Shown here piece after piece: positions 1 through 5,859 of a stretch of 5,859 nucleotides of DNA. Numbering within the stretch: the stretch's first letter is position 1; the number at the start of each line of letters is the position of its first letter. The notes below the pieces were generated by a model. It saw only the letters and a list, made by a program, of their open reading frames with translations. It was not told the DNA's origin and made no database searches. Made by a program: the position numbers and the translations under genes. The stretch lies in assembly GCA_027484885.1 (NCBI GenBank), contig JAIXSD010000398.1:1-5859 (forward strand). Direction: 5' to 3'. Origin of the DNA: Rubrivivax sp. (GTDB lineage: Bacteria > Pseudomonadota > Gammaproteobacteria > Burkholderiales > Burkholderiaceae_C).

Positions 1-1032
1 GGCAGCCAGTACTGGATGCCCATGGACCAGTACATCGGCGGCATCGAGCACGCGATTCTTCACCTGCTCTACGCCCGCTTCTGGACCAAGGTGATGCGCG
101 ACCTGAAGCTGATCAGCTTCGACGAGCCCTTCAAGAACCTGCTGACCCAGGGCATGGTGCTCAAGGGCGCGTTCTCGCACAAGCCCGCAGACGCCGGCAA
201 GAACTACTACTGGGAGCATGAGGTCAACGTCCAGACCAACGAGCATGGCCAGGTCATCGGCGGCACGCTGAAAACCGACGGCACGCCGCTCGAGTACGAG
301 ATGACGACCATGTCGAAGTCGAAGAACAACGGCGTCGACCCGCAGGAGCTGATCAACCAGTACGGCGCCGACACGGCCCGCCTGTTCGTGATGTTCGCTT
401 CGCCGCCGGAGCAGACCCTGGAGTGGAACGACGCCGGCGTCGAAGGCGCACACCGCTTCCTCAAGCGCGTCTGGGGCTTCGGTGCCAAGAACGAAGCCGC
501 CCTCCAGGCCGGCGGCCGCGACTACGCCGCCCTGAACGGCGAGGGCAAGGCCCTGCGCCGCGAAGTGCATCTGGTGCTCAAGCAGATCAGCTACGACTAC
601 GAGCGCATGCAGTACAACACCGTGGTGTCCGGCGCCATGAAGCTGCTGAATGCGCTGGAAGGCTTCAAGGCCCAGGGCCAGGAAGCGGCCGTGCGCGAAG
701 GCTTCTCGGTGCTGCTGCGCGTGCTCTACCCCGCCTGCCCGCACCTGACCCACGCCCTCTGGCAAGACCTGGGCTATGCCGCCGAGCTGGGTGACCTGCT
801 CGACGCGCCCTGGCCGAGCGTGGATGAGGCCGCGCTCGTGCAGGACGAGATCGAGCTGATGCTGCAGGTCAACGGCAAGCTGCGCGGCGCCATCAAGGTG
901 CCGGCCGCGGCCGACAAGGCCGCCATCGAAGCCGTGGCCCTGGCCAGCGAAGACTTCGCCAAGTTCAGCGAAGGCAAGGCGCCCAAGAAGGTCATCATCG
1001 TGCCGGGCCGCCTGGTCAATCTGGTCGTCTGA
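1..1032 (+). CDS. leuS: Leucyl-tRNA synthetase, C-terminal part (5' end outside window)
   Basis: This cytoplasmic class I aminoacyl-tRNA synthetase charges tRNA-Leu with leucine using ATP. The frame is open from base 1, so the 343 residues seen are roughly the last 40% of a protein that is 860 residues in E. coli. The HIGH motif and most of the CP1 editing domain lie upstream. Visible are the end of the catalytic core ([16 protein letters not shown], near residue 9), the KMSKS-loop region ([12 protein letters not shown], bases 307-342), the [16 protein letters not shown] segment, the helical anticodon-binding domain (about residues 150-265) and the small C-terminal domain ending in [10 protein letters not shown], which matches the E. 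coli ending closely. The first lysine of KMSKS is replaced by threonine, while the second, catalytically important lysine remains. The stop codon is 2 bases before lptE, which suggests one operon and translational coupling. Identity is very secure. Confidence 0.97.
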   Translation, partial: GSQYWMPMDQYIGGIEHAILHLLYARFWTKVMRDLKLISFDEPFKNLLTQGMVLKGAFSHKPADAGKNYYWEHEVNVQTNEHGQVIGGTLKTDGTPLEYEMTTMSKSKNNGVDPQELINQYGADTARLFVMFASPPEQTLEWNDAGVEGAHRFLKRVWGFGAKNEAALQAGGRDYAALNGEGKALRREVHLVLKQISYDYERMQYNTVVSGAMKLLNALEGFKAQGQEAAVREGFSVLLRVLYPACPHLTHALWQDLGYAAELGDLLDAPWPSVDEAALVQDEIELMLQVNGKLRGAIKVPAAADKAAIEAVALASEDFAKFSEGKAPKKVIIVPGRLVNLVV

Positions 1033-1034
1033 CG

Positions 1035-1538
1035 ATGAGCACCCTGCTGCAGCGCCGCCACCTGCTCCTGGCCGCCGCCACCGCCCCGCTGGTGGGCTGC
1101 GGCTTCGAGCTGCGCCGCGAGCCGGAGTTCCTGTTCCGCAGCCTGGCGCTGAGCGGCTTCAAGCCGGGCTCGCCGCTGGCCGCCGACTTGAAGCGCCAGC
1201 TCTCGCGCACCGCGCTGCTGATGGTGGAAGACGCCAACCGCGCCGAGGTGGTGCTGGAAGTGCTGCGCGATGTGCGCGAGAAATCGGTGGTGGTGTCCAC
1301 CAGCGCCGGCCAGGTGCGCGAGTGGCAGCTGCGGGTCAATTTCGACTACCTGCTGCGCGTGCCCTCGGGGGAGCTGCTGCTGCCCCGCACCGAGCTGCGC
1401 ATGACACGCGAAATGAACTACACCGAGAGCGCGGCCCTGGCCAAAGAGCAGGAAGAAGCTCAGCTCTACCGGGCCATGCAGTCGGATGCGGTGGCGCAGA
1501 TCATGCGCCGCCTCTCGGCCGTGCGCCTGCCCGCCTGA
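1035..1538 (+). CDS. lptE: LPS-assembly outer-membrane lipoprotein LptE
   Basis: LptE (formerly RlpB) is the lipoprotein partner that plugs the LptD barrel and helps insert lipopolysaccharide into the outer leaflet of the outer membrane. The 167-residue product has a lipoprotein signal: basic n-region with R7-R8, hydrophobic stretch, and lipobox L19-V-G-C22. The mature protein begins CGFELR, the usual LptE start (CGFxLR), and has no aspartate at +2, in line with outer-membrane sorting. The rest is an alternating strand/helix pattern with a C-terminal helix rich in E, Q and A (about residues 136-160), typical of the family. Length is in the usual range. The position between leuS and holA is the classic lptE locus and supports the call more strongly than sequence similarity, which is low in this family. 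The start is 2 bases after the leuS stop with no good Shine-Dalgarno, so coupled translation is likely. Confidence 0.93.
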   Translation: MSTLLQRRHLLLAAATAPLVGCGFELRREPEFLFRSLALSGFKPGSPLAADLKRQLSRTALLMVEDANRAEVVLEVLRDVREKSVVVSTSAGQVREWQLRVNFDYLLRVPSGELLLPRTELRMTREMNYTESAALAKEQEEAQLYRAMQSDAVAQIMRRLSAVRLPA

Positions 1539-1551
1539 GCCCGGCTGACCC

Positions 1552-1554
1552 AGG
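1552..1554 (+). promoter_or_regulatory. Probable ribosome binding site of holA
   Basis: A short AGG core lies eight bases before the ATG at 1563, in the 24-base gap between lptE and holA. It is the only purine-rich Shine-Dalgarno-like match in that gap and supports the chosen holA start. The match is short, so confidence is moderate. Confidence 0.5.
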
Positions 1555-1562
1555 TTCTACGC

Positions 1563-2633
1563 ATGCAGCTGCGCCCCGACGCCCTCAAGCCCCAGCTCGC
1601 CAAGGCGCTGCGGCCCATCTACACCGTCTACGGTGACGAGCCCCTGCTCGCCCAGGAGGCGGCCGATGCCATCCGCGCCGCGGCGCGCGCCCAGGGCTAT
1701 GGTGAACGCAAGGTCTTCACCGTCGTCGGTGCCTATTTCGACTGGGGCCCGGTGCTGGGCGCGGCCCAGGCCATGAGCTTGTTTGCCGAGCGCCAGCTGA
1801 TCGAGATCCGCATCCCCGGCGGTAAACCGGGCAAGGACGGCTCCGAGGCGCTGCAGCGTTACTGCGCCCAGCTGCCCGAGGATGTGGTGACCCTGGTCAC
1901 CCTGCCCAAGCTGGACAAGACGCAGATGAACAGCGCCTGGTTCCAGGCCCTGGACGGCGCCGGCGTCTGCGTGCGTGTCGATCCGATCGAGCGCCGCGCC
2001 CTGCCGCAGTGGATCGCCCAGCGCCTGGTCCAGCAAGGCCAGCGCGTCGAGGACGGCGAGGCCGGCCAGCGAACCCTGGCCTTTTTTGCCGACCGGGTCG
2101 AGGGCAATCTGCTCGCCGCCCACCAGGAGCTGCAGAAGCTCGCCCTGCTGCACCCGCCCGGCCTGCTGAGCTTCGAGCAGATCGAGGCCGCCGTGCTCAA
2201 TGTCGCGCGCTACGACGTGTTCAAGCTCAGCGAAGCGGTGCTGGGCGGCCAGGTCGCCCGCGTGCTGCGCATGCTGGAAGGCCTGGAGGCCGAGGGTGAA
2301 GCTGCCGTGCTGGTGCACTGGAGCCTGGCCGAGGACATCCGCGCACTCAAGCGCGTGCGCGATGCGGTCGATGCCGGCAAGCCCCTGCCCATGGCCATGC
2401 GTGAAGCACGCGTCTGGGGGCCCAAGGAACGCTTGTTCGAGCGCATCGTGCCCAGCCTGCACAGCGGCGACCTGAGTCGCCTGGTGGCGGCGGCGCAAAT
2501 CTGCGACGGCCTGGTCAAAGGCCTGCGCCACCCCGAATGGCCGCTGGAGCCCTGGGCCGGCCTGCGCCGCCTGGCCCTGATGCTGGTGGAGACCACGGCC
2601 ACGCGCGCGCCGCGCCTGGCTTTGCGGGGCTGA
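1563..2633 (+). CDS. holA: DNA polymerase III, delta subunit
   Basis: HolA is the delta subunit of the clamp loader. It binds the beta sliding clamp and opens it so that the loader can place it on primed DNA. The 356-residue product is close to the E. coli length (343). Family hallmarks are an N-terminal YTVYGDEPLLAQEAAD segment (residues 20-35, the position of the degenerate P-loop-like region), EGNLLAAHQELQKLALL (180-196), the ARYDVFKLSEAVLGG segment (215-229) at the junction with the C-terminal collar domain, and RVWGPKERLF (283-292) within the collar. As expected for delta, no Walker A GxxxxGKT motif is present. The ATG at 1563 is preceded by AGG at 1552-1554, eight bases upstream, a reasonable ribosome binding site. 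The gene follows lptE by 24 bases in the conserved leuS-lptE-holA cluster. Nothing is truncated or unusual. Confidence 0.95.
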   Translation: MQLRPDALKPQLAKALRPIYTVYGDEPLLAQEAADAIRAAARAQGYGERKVFTVVGAYFDWGPVLGAAQAMSLFAERQLIEIRIPGGKPGKDGSEALQRYCAQLPEDVVTLVTLPKLDKTQMNSAWFQALDGAGVCVRVDPIERRALPQWIAQRLVQQGQRVEDGEAGQRTLAFFADRVEGNLLAAHQELQKLALLHPPGLLSFEQIEAAVLNVARYDVFKLSEAVLGGQVARVLRMLEGLEAEGEAAVLVHWSLAEDIRALKRVRDAVDAGKPLPMAMREARVWGPKERLFERIVPSLHSGDLSRLVAAAQICDGLVKGLRHPEWPLEPWAGLRRLALMLVETTATRAPRLALRG

Positions 2634-2774
2634 GACCGTCCGGCCGTTCGCGCGCCGGGCATCAAGTTGCGCAGGGCAATGCCGATACAGTTGCGGAGCT
2701 GCGCATCCGGTGCGGCTTGGCCCTGCGCCGATGCGCTGAGCCGCTGACTCAGCCCCACGAGACCAGGCACGACG
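2634..2774. other. Intergenic region between holA and the cupredoxin gene; possible promoter
   Basis: This 141-base gap is the only sizeable non-coding stretch and separates the housekeeping cluster from the signalling pair, so a promoter here is plausible. No convincing sigma-70 promoter with 16-18 base spacing was found by eye, and there is no hairpin followed by a T-run. Three weak elements are visible. A GG-N10-GC spacing (GG at 2657-2658, GC at 2669-2670, with TTGC at the -12 side) is a partial sigma-54-like match lacking the CAC of the -24 box. A 10-base near-repeat AGTTGCG(C/G)AG occurs at 2665-2674 and 2689-2698. A small inverted repeat GCTGAG/CTCAGC occurs at 2735-2740 and 2748-2753. 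An in-frame TGA at 2745-2747 prevents the downstream gene from starting earlier. Confidence 0.45.
2735..2753. repeat. Small inverted repeat upstream of the cupredoxin gene
   Basis: GCTGAG (2735-2740) and CTCAGC (2748-2753) are perfect inverted complements around a 7-base loop, ending 21 bases before the ATG at 2775. It could be an operator half-site pair or a weak mRNA hairpin. It has no T-tract and so is not an intrinsic terminator. A 6-base stem can occur by chance in GC-rich DNA. Confidence 0.25.
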
Positions 2775-3452
2775 ATGAATTCATGGCTCAGGCGACGCCC
2801 CTCACCCTCGCGCCCGCCTGCGGCCCCGGCGTCACAGATGGCTTGGCCTGGCTTGCGAGCCGCCATCCAGCAGCTCATCGGCTGTTTGGCTGGGCTGAGC
2901 GCCGCAGGCTCGGCCCATGCCGCCAGCTGGACCCTCAGCGTGCAGAACGCCAGCGGCCAGCCACTGGCCGATGTAGCCCTGGCCGTGGAAGTGAAAGGGC
3001 AGACCGGCCGTGCCGGGACGGGCAGCCTGGCACAGATGGAGCAGCGCCAGCGCCAGTTCCAGCCTTTCGTGTTGGTGGTACAGACGGGCACGGCCGTCAA
3101 CTTCCCGAACTTCGACACCGTGCGCCACCATGTCTACTCCTTCTCGGCCACCAAGAAGTTCGACCTCAAGCTCTACGCCGGCACGCCCACCGAGCCGGTG
3201 CTGTTCGACAAAGCTGGTATCGCCACCCTGGGCTGCAACATCCACGATGAGATGAGCGCCCATATCGTCATCGTCGACACGCCGTTCTTCGGCAAAAGCA
3301 ATGCCCAAGGTCAGCTGCGTCTGGAGTTGCCGCCCGGCGAGCATGTCCTCAAAGTCTGGCACCCGAGACTGGGCAGCCCGCTGCTGAGCAGCTTTCCACT
3401 GCGCCTGGTTCCCGGCCAGGAACCAGCACCCTTGCAACTGCCGCTGCGCTGA
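2775..3452 (+). CDS. Secreted amicyanin-like cupredoxin ('methylamine utilization protein' family)
   Basis: This is a predicted periplasmic blue-copper protein of 225 residues. After a basic, proline-rich n-region there is a hydrophobic segment and a signal peptidase I site at AHA49/A50. The core holds NFPNFDTVRHHVYSFS (109-124) and LGCNIHDEM (152-160). H118, C154, H157 and M160 form a full type-1 copper set, and the C-x2-H-x2-M spacing is that of amicyanin (CTPHPFM). Before the core, residues 52-75 look like a carboxypeptidase-regulatory-like beta segment. After it, LPPGEHVLKVWHPRL (185-199) suggests a second small beta domain. Family members are commonly named methylamine utilization proteins, but no mau genes are seen here, so that role is unproven. 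The ATG at 2775 is the first possible start after the in-frame TGA at 2745 and has only a weak purine-rich leader. Internal M22 (2838) gives a more compact signal peptide and is a real alternative. The sensor enzyme gene follows after 6 bases. Confidence 0.82.
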   Translation: MNSWLRRRPSPSRPPAAPASQMAWPGLRAAIQQLIGCLAGLSAAGSAHAASWTLSVQNASGQPLADVALAVEVKGQTGRAGTGSLAQMEQRQRQFQPFVLVVQTGTAVNFPNFDTVRHHVYSFSATKKFDLKLYAGTPTEPVLFDKAGIATLGCNIHDEMSAHIVIVDTPFFGKSNAQGQLRLELPPGEHVLKVWHPRLGSPLLSSFPLRLVPGQEPAPLQLPLR

Positions 3453-3458
3453 CGCGCC

Positions 3459-5859
3459 ATGAAACTGCCTGCTTTTCTCAATCTGCGTCGGCTGGAAGGC
3501 CGCATCGTCGCCCTTTTCCTCGCCCTGCTGGTGCTGGTGCAGCTGACCAGCTGGATGATCACCTACGCCAACATCCGCCGCAGCACCGAGGTGGCGGTGG
3601 AGTCGGAACTGAAAACCGGCCAGCGCATGCTCAGCCATCTGCTGGCGCAAGATGCGCAGCAGCGCGTGGCCGTGCTGCGCCAGCTGGAGAACAACCACGG
3701 CATCCGCAGCGTGCTGGCCGAGGCCGCGGGCATGCCGGCGATCGAATTTGCCGACACCTTGTTCAGCGCGCTCGACTCCAAGAACAGCCAGCTGGTCGAT
3801 GCCAGCGTGATCGCCTACGTCTCGGCCGATTTCCGCCTGGTCACCGCCACCCGGCCGCAGGCCGAGGCCTTTGTCGCCCTGCTGCCCGCCCTGATCCAGG
3901 CCAAGGAGGCCGAGGACGCCGGCAACGAGCCCAGCGGCCGCGCCAGCCTGGCCCTGGTGGGCGGGCGCGCCTACCAGCTGGTGTTTGTGCCGGTGAAGGC
4001 TGCCGGTCTGGGCGGCTGGTTGATGATGGCGGTGGACCTGCAGGCCGAGCCCTTGCGCGAGCTGCAAACCCTCTCGGGCCTGCGTAGCGTCTTCCTGCTG
4101 CGCCGCGCCGAGGGCCAGGCCTGGACCCCACTGGGCAGCACGCTCGATGCGGCCACCACCGGCCAGGTGGCGGGCCAGGTGCAGGCGGCCGAGCCCGCCT
4201 TCAGCCTGCAACTGGGCGAGGAAGAAATGCGCGGCCTCTACGTGCCCCTGCTGCGCTCAGGCGAGCAGCAACTGGCCGTGCTGCTGCTGCGCTCCTTTGA
4301 CCAGGCTTTCGAGTCCTACCGCACCCTGCGCCAGACCCTGGGCACGCTGACGGTGCTGGGCATCCTGGCCTTTGCCCTGGGCAGCGTGCTGACGGCGCGG
4401 CGCATCAGCCGGCCGATCAAGACCCTGGCCGATTCGGCCGAGCGCCTGGGCGCCGGCGACTACGCCACGCCGGTGGCCCAGGATGGCAGCGCCGACGAGG
4501 TGGGCGATCTGGCCCGCGCCTTCGAGGCCATGCGCCAGGGCATCCAGCAGCGCGATGCCAGCCTCAATGAGCTGGCCTTCCAGGACCAGCTGACCCATCT
4601 GCCCAACCGCGCCGGCTTTGTGCAGGTGCTCGCGCGCTGGCTGGCCGAGCATGGCGAGGCGCCTTGCGCGGTGCTGACCCTGGGCCTGGACCGCTTCAAG
4701 CATGTCAACGATGTGCAAGGCCATGATTTCGGCGACCTGCTGCTGCAGAAGGTGGCGCAGCGCCTGCAGGCCTTGCTGCCGGCGCGCGAAGATGCCCTGG
4801 CACGGCTCAGCGGCGACGAGTTCGCCCTGCTGCTGAGCCAGGCCGATGAAACCTCGGCCCTGGCCCTGGCTGACGCCATCCACCGTGATTTCGAACGCCC
4901 GCTGCGCATCAAGGACCAAACCGTGGACCTGAGCGCCGGCATCGGCGTGGCCCTCGCACCGGCCCATGGCCGCGAGGCCAAACAGCTGCTCAGCCGCGCC
5001 ACCCTGGCCATGTTCGAGGCCAAGAAGCGCCAGAACGGCAGCGTGTTCTACAGCGCCAGCCTGGACGCCGGTAGCCAGGAATCGCTGTCCCTGCTGAGCG
5101 AGCTGCGCCACGCCGTGGAGGCCGGCGAGCTGCGCCTCTACCTGCAGCCCAAGGTCGATCTGCAAAGCGGCCGCATCATCAGCGCCGAGGCCCTGGTGCG
5201 CTGGCAGCACCCCGAGCGCGGCCTGGTGCCGCCCATGCAGTTCATTCCCTTTGCCGAGCAGACCGGTTTCATCCGCGCGCTCACCGCCTGGGTGATCGAG
5301 GCCTCGGCCGCCGCCTGGGCGCAGGCGCGCGCGCAAGACCTGGCCCTGCGCATCAGCGTCAACCTGTCCACCCGCGACCTGCTGGACCAGGACTTGCCGC
5401 ACAAGATTCAGGCCATGCTCGATGCCCACGGCGCGCGCAGCGATGCGCTGTGCCTGGAGATCACCGAGAGCGCCATCATGGACGACCCGCAGCGCGCCCT
5501 GAACACCTTGCAGCAGCTGCAGGAGCGGGGCTTCAAGATGTCCATCGACGACTTTGGCACCGGCTACTCCTCGCTGGCCTATCTGAAGCGCCTGCCCGTC
5601 CATGAGCTCAAGATCGACAAGAGCTTCGTCATGGCCATGGAGACCGATCTGGGTGATGCCAAGATCGTGCGCTCGACCATCGAGCTGGCCCACAACCTGG
5701 GCCTGAGCGTGGTGGCCGAGGGCGTCGAGAGCGCCAAGGCCTGGCGCCTGCTGGCCGCGCTCGGTTGCGATGAGGGTCAGGGTTATTTCATCGCCAAGCC
5801 CATGCCGCAAGACCAGTTCCTGGACTGGCTCAAAGCCTGGCGCGCGCCTGACATCGGCA
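3459..5859 (+). CDS. Membrane sensor GGDEF-EAL protein, probable c-di-GMP phosphodiesterase (3' end outside window)
   Basis: This inner-membrane c-di-GMP enzyme is open to the window end (800 codons seen); only the tail after the EAL domain is missing. Order: TM1 (about 15-37), periplasmic sensor region (about 40-290, possibly double-Cache-like), TM2 (about 294-313), HAMP (about 313-366, P319 and DEVGDLARAFEAM), GGDEF (about 370-535) and EAL (about 550-795). The EAL site is complete: E577 in EALVRW, N635 in SVNLS, E667 in EITES, D697-D698 in DDFGTGYSS, K718 in LKID, E754 in AEGVE and Q774 in GQGYF. It should hydrolyse c-di-GMP to pGpG. The GGDEF domain keeps DQLTHLPNR (376-384), FKHVND and GHDFGD, but its signature is SGDEF (451-455) and G409 stands where the first metal-binding Asp is expected; cyclase activity is doubtful. 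The start has no clear Shine-Dalgarno and lies 6 bases after the cupredoxin stop in the same frame, so translation is probably coupled. Confidence 0.93.
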   Translation, partial: MKLPAFLNLRRLEGRIVALFLALLVLVQLTSWMITYANIRRSTEVAVESELKTGQRMLSHLLAQDAQQRVAVLRQLENNHGIRSVLAEAAGMPAIEFADTLFSALDSKNSQLVDASVIAYVSADFRLVTATRPQAEAFVALLPALIQAKEAEDAGNEPSGRASLALVGGRAYQLVFVPVKAAGLGGWLMMAVDLQAEPLRELQTLSGLRSVFLLRRAEGQAWTPLGSTLDAATTGQVAGQVQAAEPAFSLQLGEEEMRGLYVPLLRSGEQQLAVLLLRSFDQAFESYRTLRQTLGTLTVLGILAFALGSVLTARRISRPIKTLADSAERLGAGDYATPVAQDGSADEVGDLARAFEAMRQGIQQRDASLNELAFQDQLTHLPNRAGFVQVLARWLAEHGEAPCAVLTLGLDRFKHVNDVQGHDFGDLLLQKVAQRLQALLPAREDALARLSGDEFALLLSQADETSALALADAIHRDFERPLRIKDQTVDLSAGIGVALAPAHGREAKQLLSRATLAMFEAKKRQNGSVFYSASLDAGSQESLSLLSELRHAVEAGELRLYLQPKVDLQSGRIISAEALVRWQHPERGLVPPMQFIPFAEQTGFIRALTAWVIEASAAAWAQARAQDLALRISVNLSTRDLLDQDLPHKIQAMLDAHGARSDALCLEITESAIMDDPQRALNTLQQLQERGFKMSIDDFGTGYSSLAYLKRLPVHELKIDKSFVMAMETDLGDAKIVRSTIELAHNLGLSVVAEGVESAKAWRLLAALGCDEGQGYFIAKPMPQDQFLDWLKAWRAPDIG

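Noticed and set aside
1557..2531. 324-codon open frame on the - strand opposite holA
   Set aside because: HolA motifs on the + strand are clear; the reverse product is a composition artefact of GC-rich codons.
2600..2665. Possible intrinsic terminator after holA
   Set aside because: The region is GC-rich with many short complementary runs, but no clear stem is followed by a T-run.
2634..2774. Sigma-70 promoter in the intergenic region
   Set aside because: TTGCGC and TTGCGG occur, but no acceptable -10 hexamer is found at 16-18 base spacing.
2537..3250. 237-codon + strand frame overlapping the end of holA and the cupredoxin gene
   Set aside because: It overlaps two well-supported genes in another frame, is rich in P, R and A, and shows no domain.
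2775..3452. Methylamine dehydrogenase (mau) cluster
   Set aside because: The cupredoxin resembles amicyanin in its copper ligands, but no mau subunit or maturation genes are seen nearby, so a role in methylamine oxidation is not supported.
2832..4211. 459-codon open frame on the - strand spanning the cupredoxin and sensor genes
   Set aside because: It crosses a gene junction and has low-complexity H/Q/G-rich composition without motifs; the + strand frames have clear domains.
4257..5810. 517-codon open frame on the - strand opposite the GGDEF-EAL gene
   Set aside because: The + strand carries unmistakable GGDEF and EAL motifs. The reverse frame is rich in H, Q, G and A with no recognisable domain, the usual shadow of a high-GC gene.

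Overview
The window looks like chromosomal DNA from a high-GC betaproteobacterium, most likely a Burkholderiales member close to the Rubrivivax/Leptothrix/Roseateles/Comamonadaceae group. This rests on the strong G/C preference at third codon positions, the style of the proteins, and the gene order leuS-lptE-holA. The placement is inference, not a database match. All five genes are on the + strand and fill nearly the whole window. No RNA genes, insertion sequences, CRISPR arrays or phage genes are visible.

Left half (1-2633), housekeeping: the C-terminal part of leucyl-tRNA synthetase (leuS, cut by the window start), then after 2 bases the LPS-assembly lipoprotein LptE, then after 24 bases the DNA polymerase III delta subunit HolA. 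This trio is a conserved cluster in beta- and gammaproteobacteria and is probably co-transcribed.

Right half (2775-5859), a periplasmic and signalling pair: after a 141-base gap comes a secreted amicyanin-like cupredoxin of the type often labelled 'methylamine utilization protein'. It has a complete set of type-1 copper ligands (H118, C154, H157, M160). Six bases later starts a membrane-bound sensor protein with the order TM - periplasmic domain - TM - HAMP - GGDEF - EAL, cut by the window end after 800 codons. Its EAL phosphodiesterase site is intact. Its GGDEF domain reads SGDEF and has glycine where the first metal-binding aspartate is expected, so it is probably a c-di-GMP phosphodiesterase whose GGDEF domain is regulatory.

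The most interesting idea here is functional coupling between the two: a periplasmic blue-copper protein made from the same transcript as a c-di-GMP enzyme with a periplasmic sensor domain. This suggests that copper, redox state or a periplasmic ligand is read out as c-di-GMP turnover. The pairing is seen in the sequence; the mechanism is inference.
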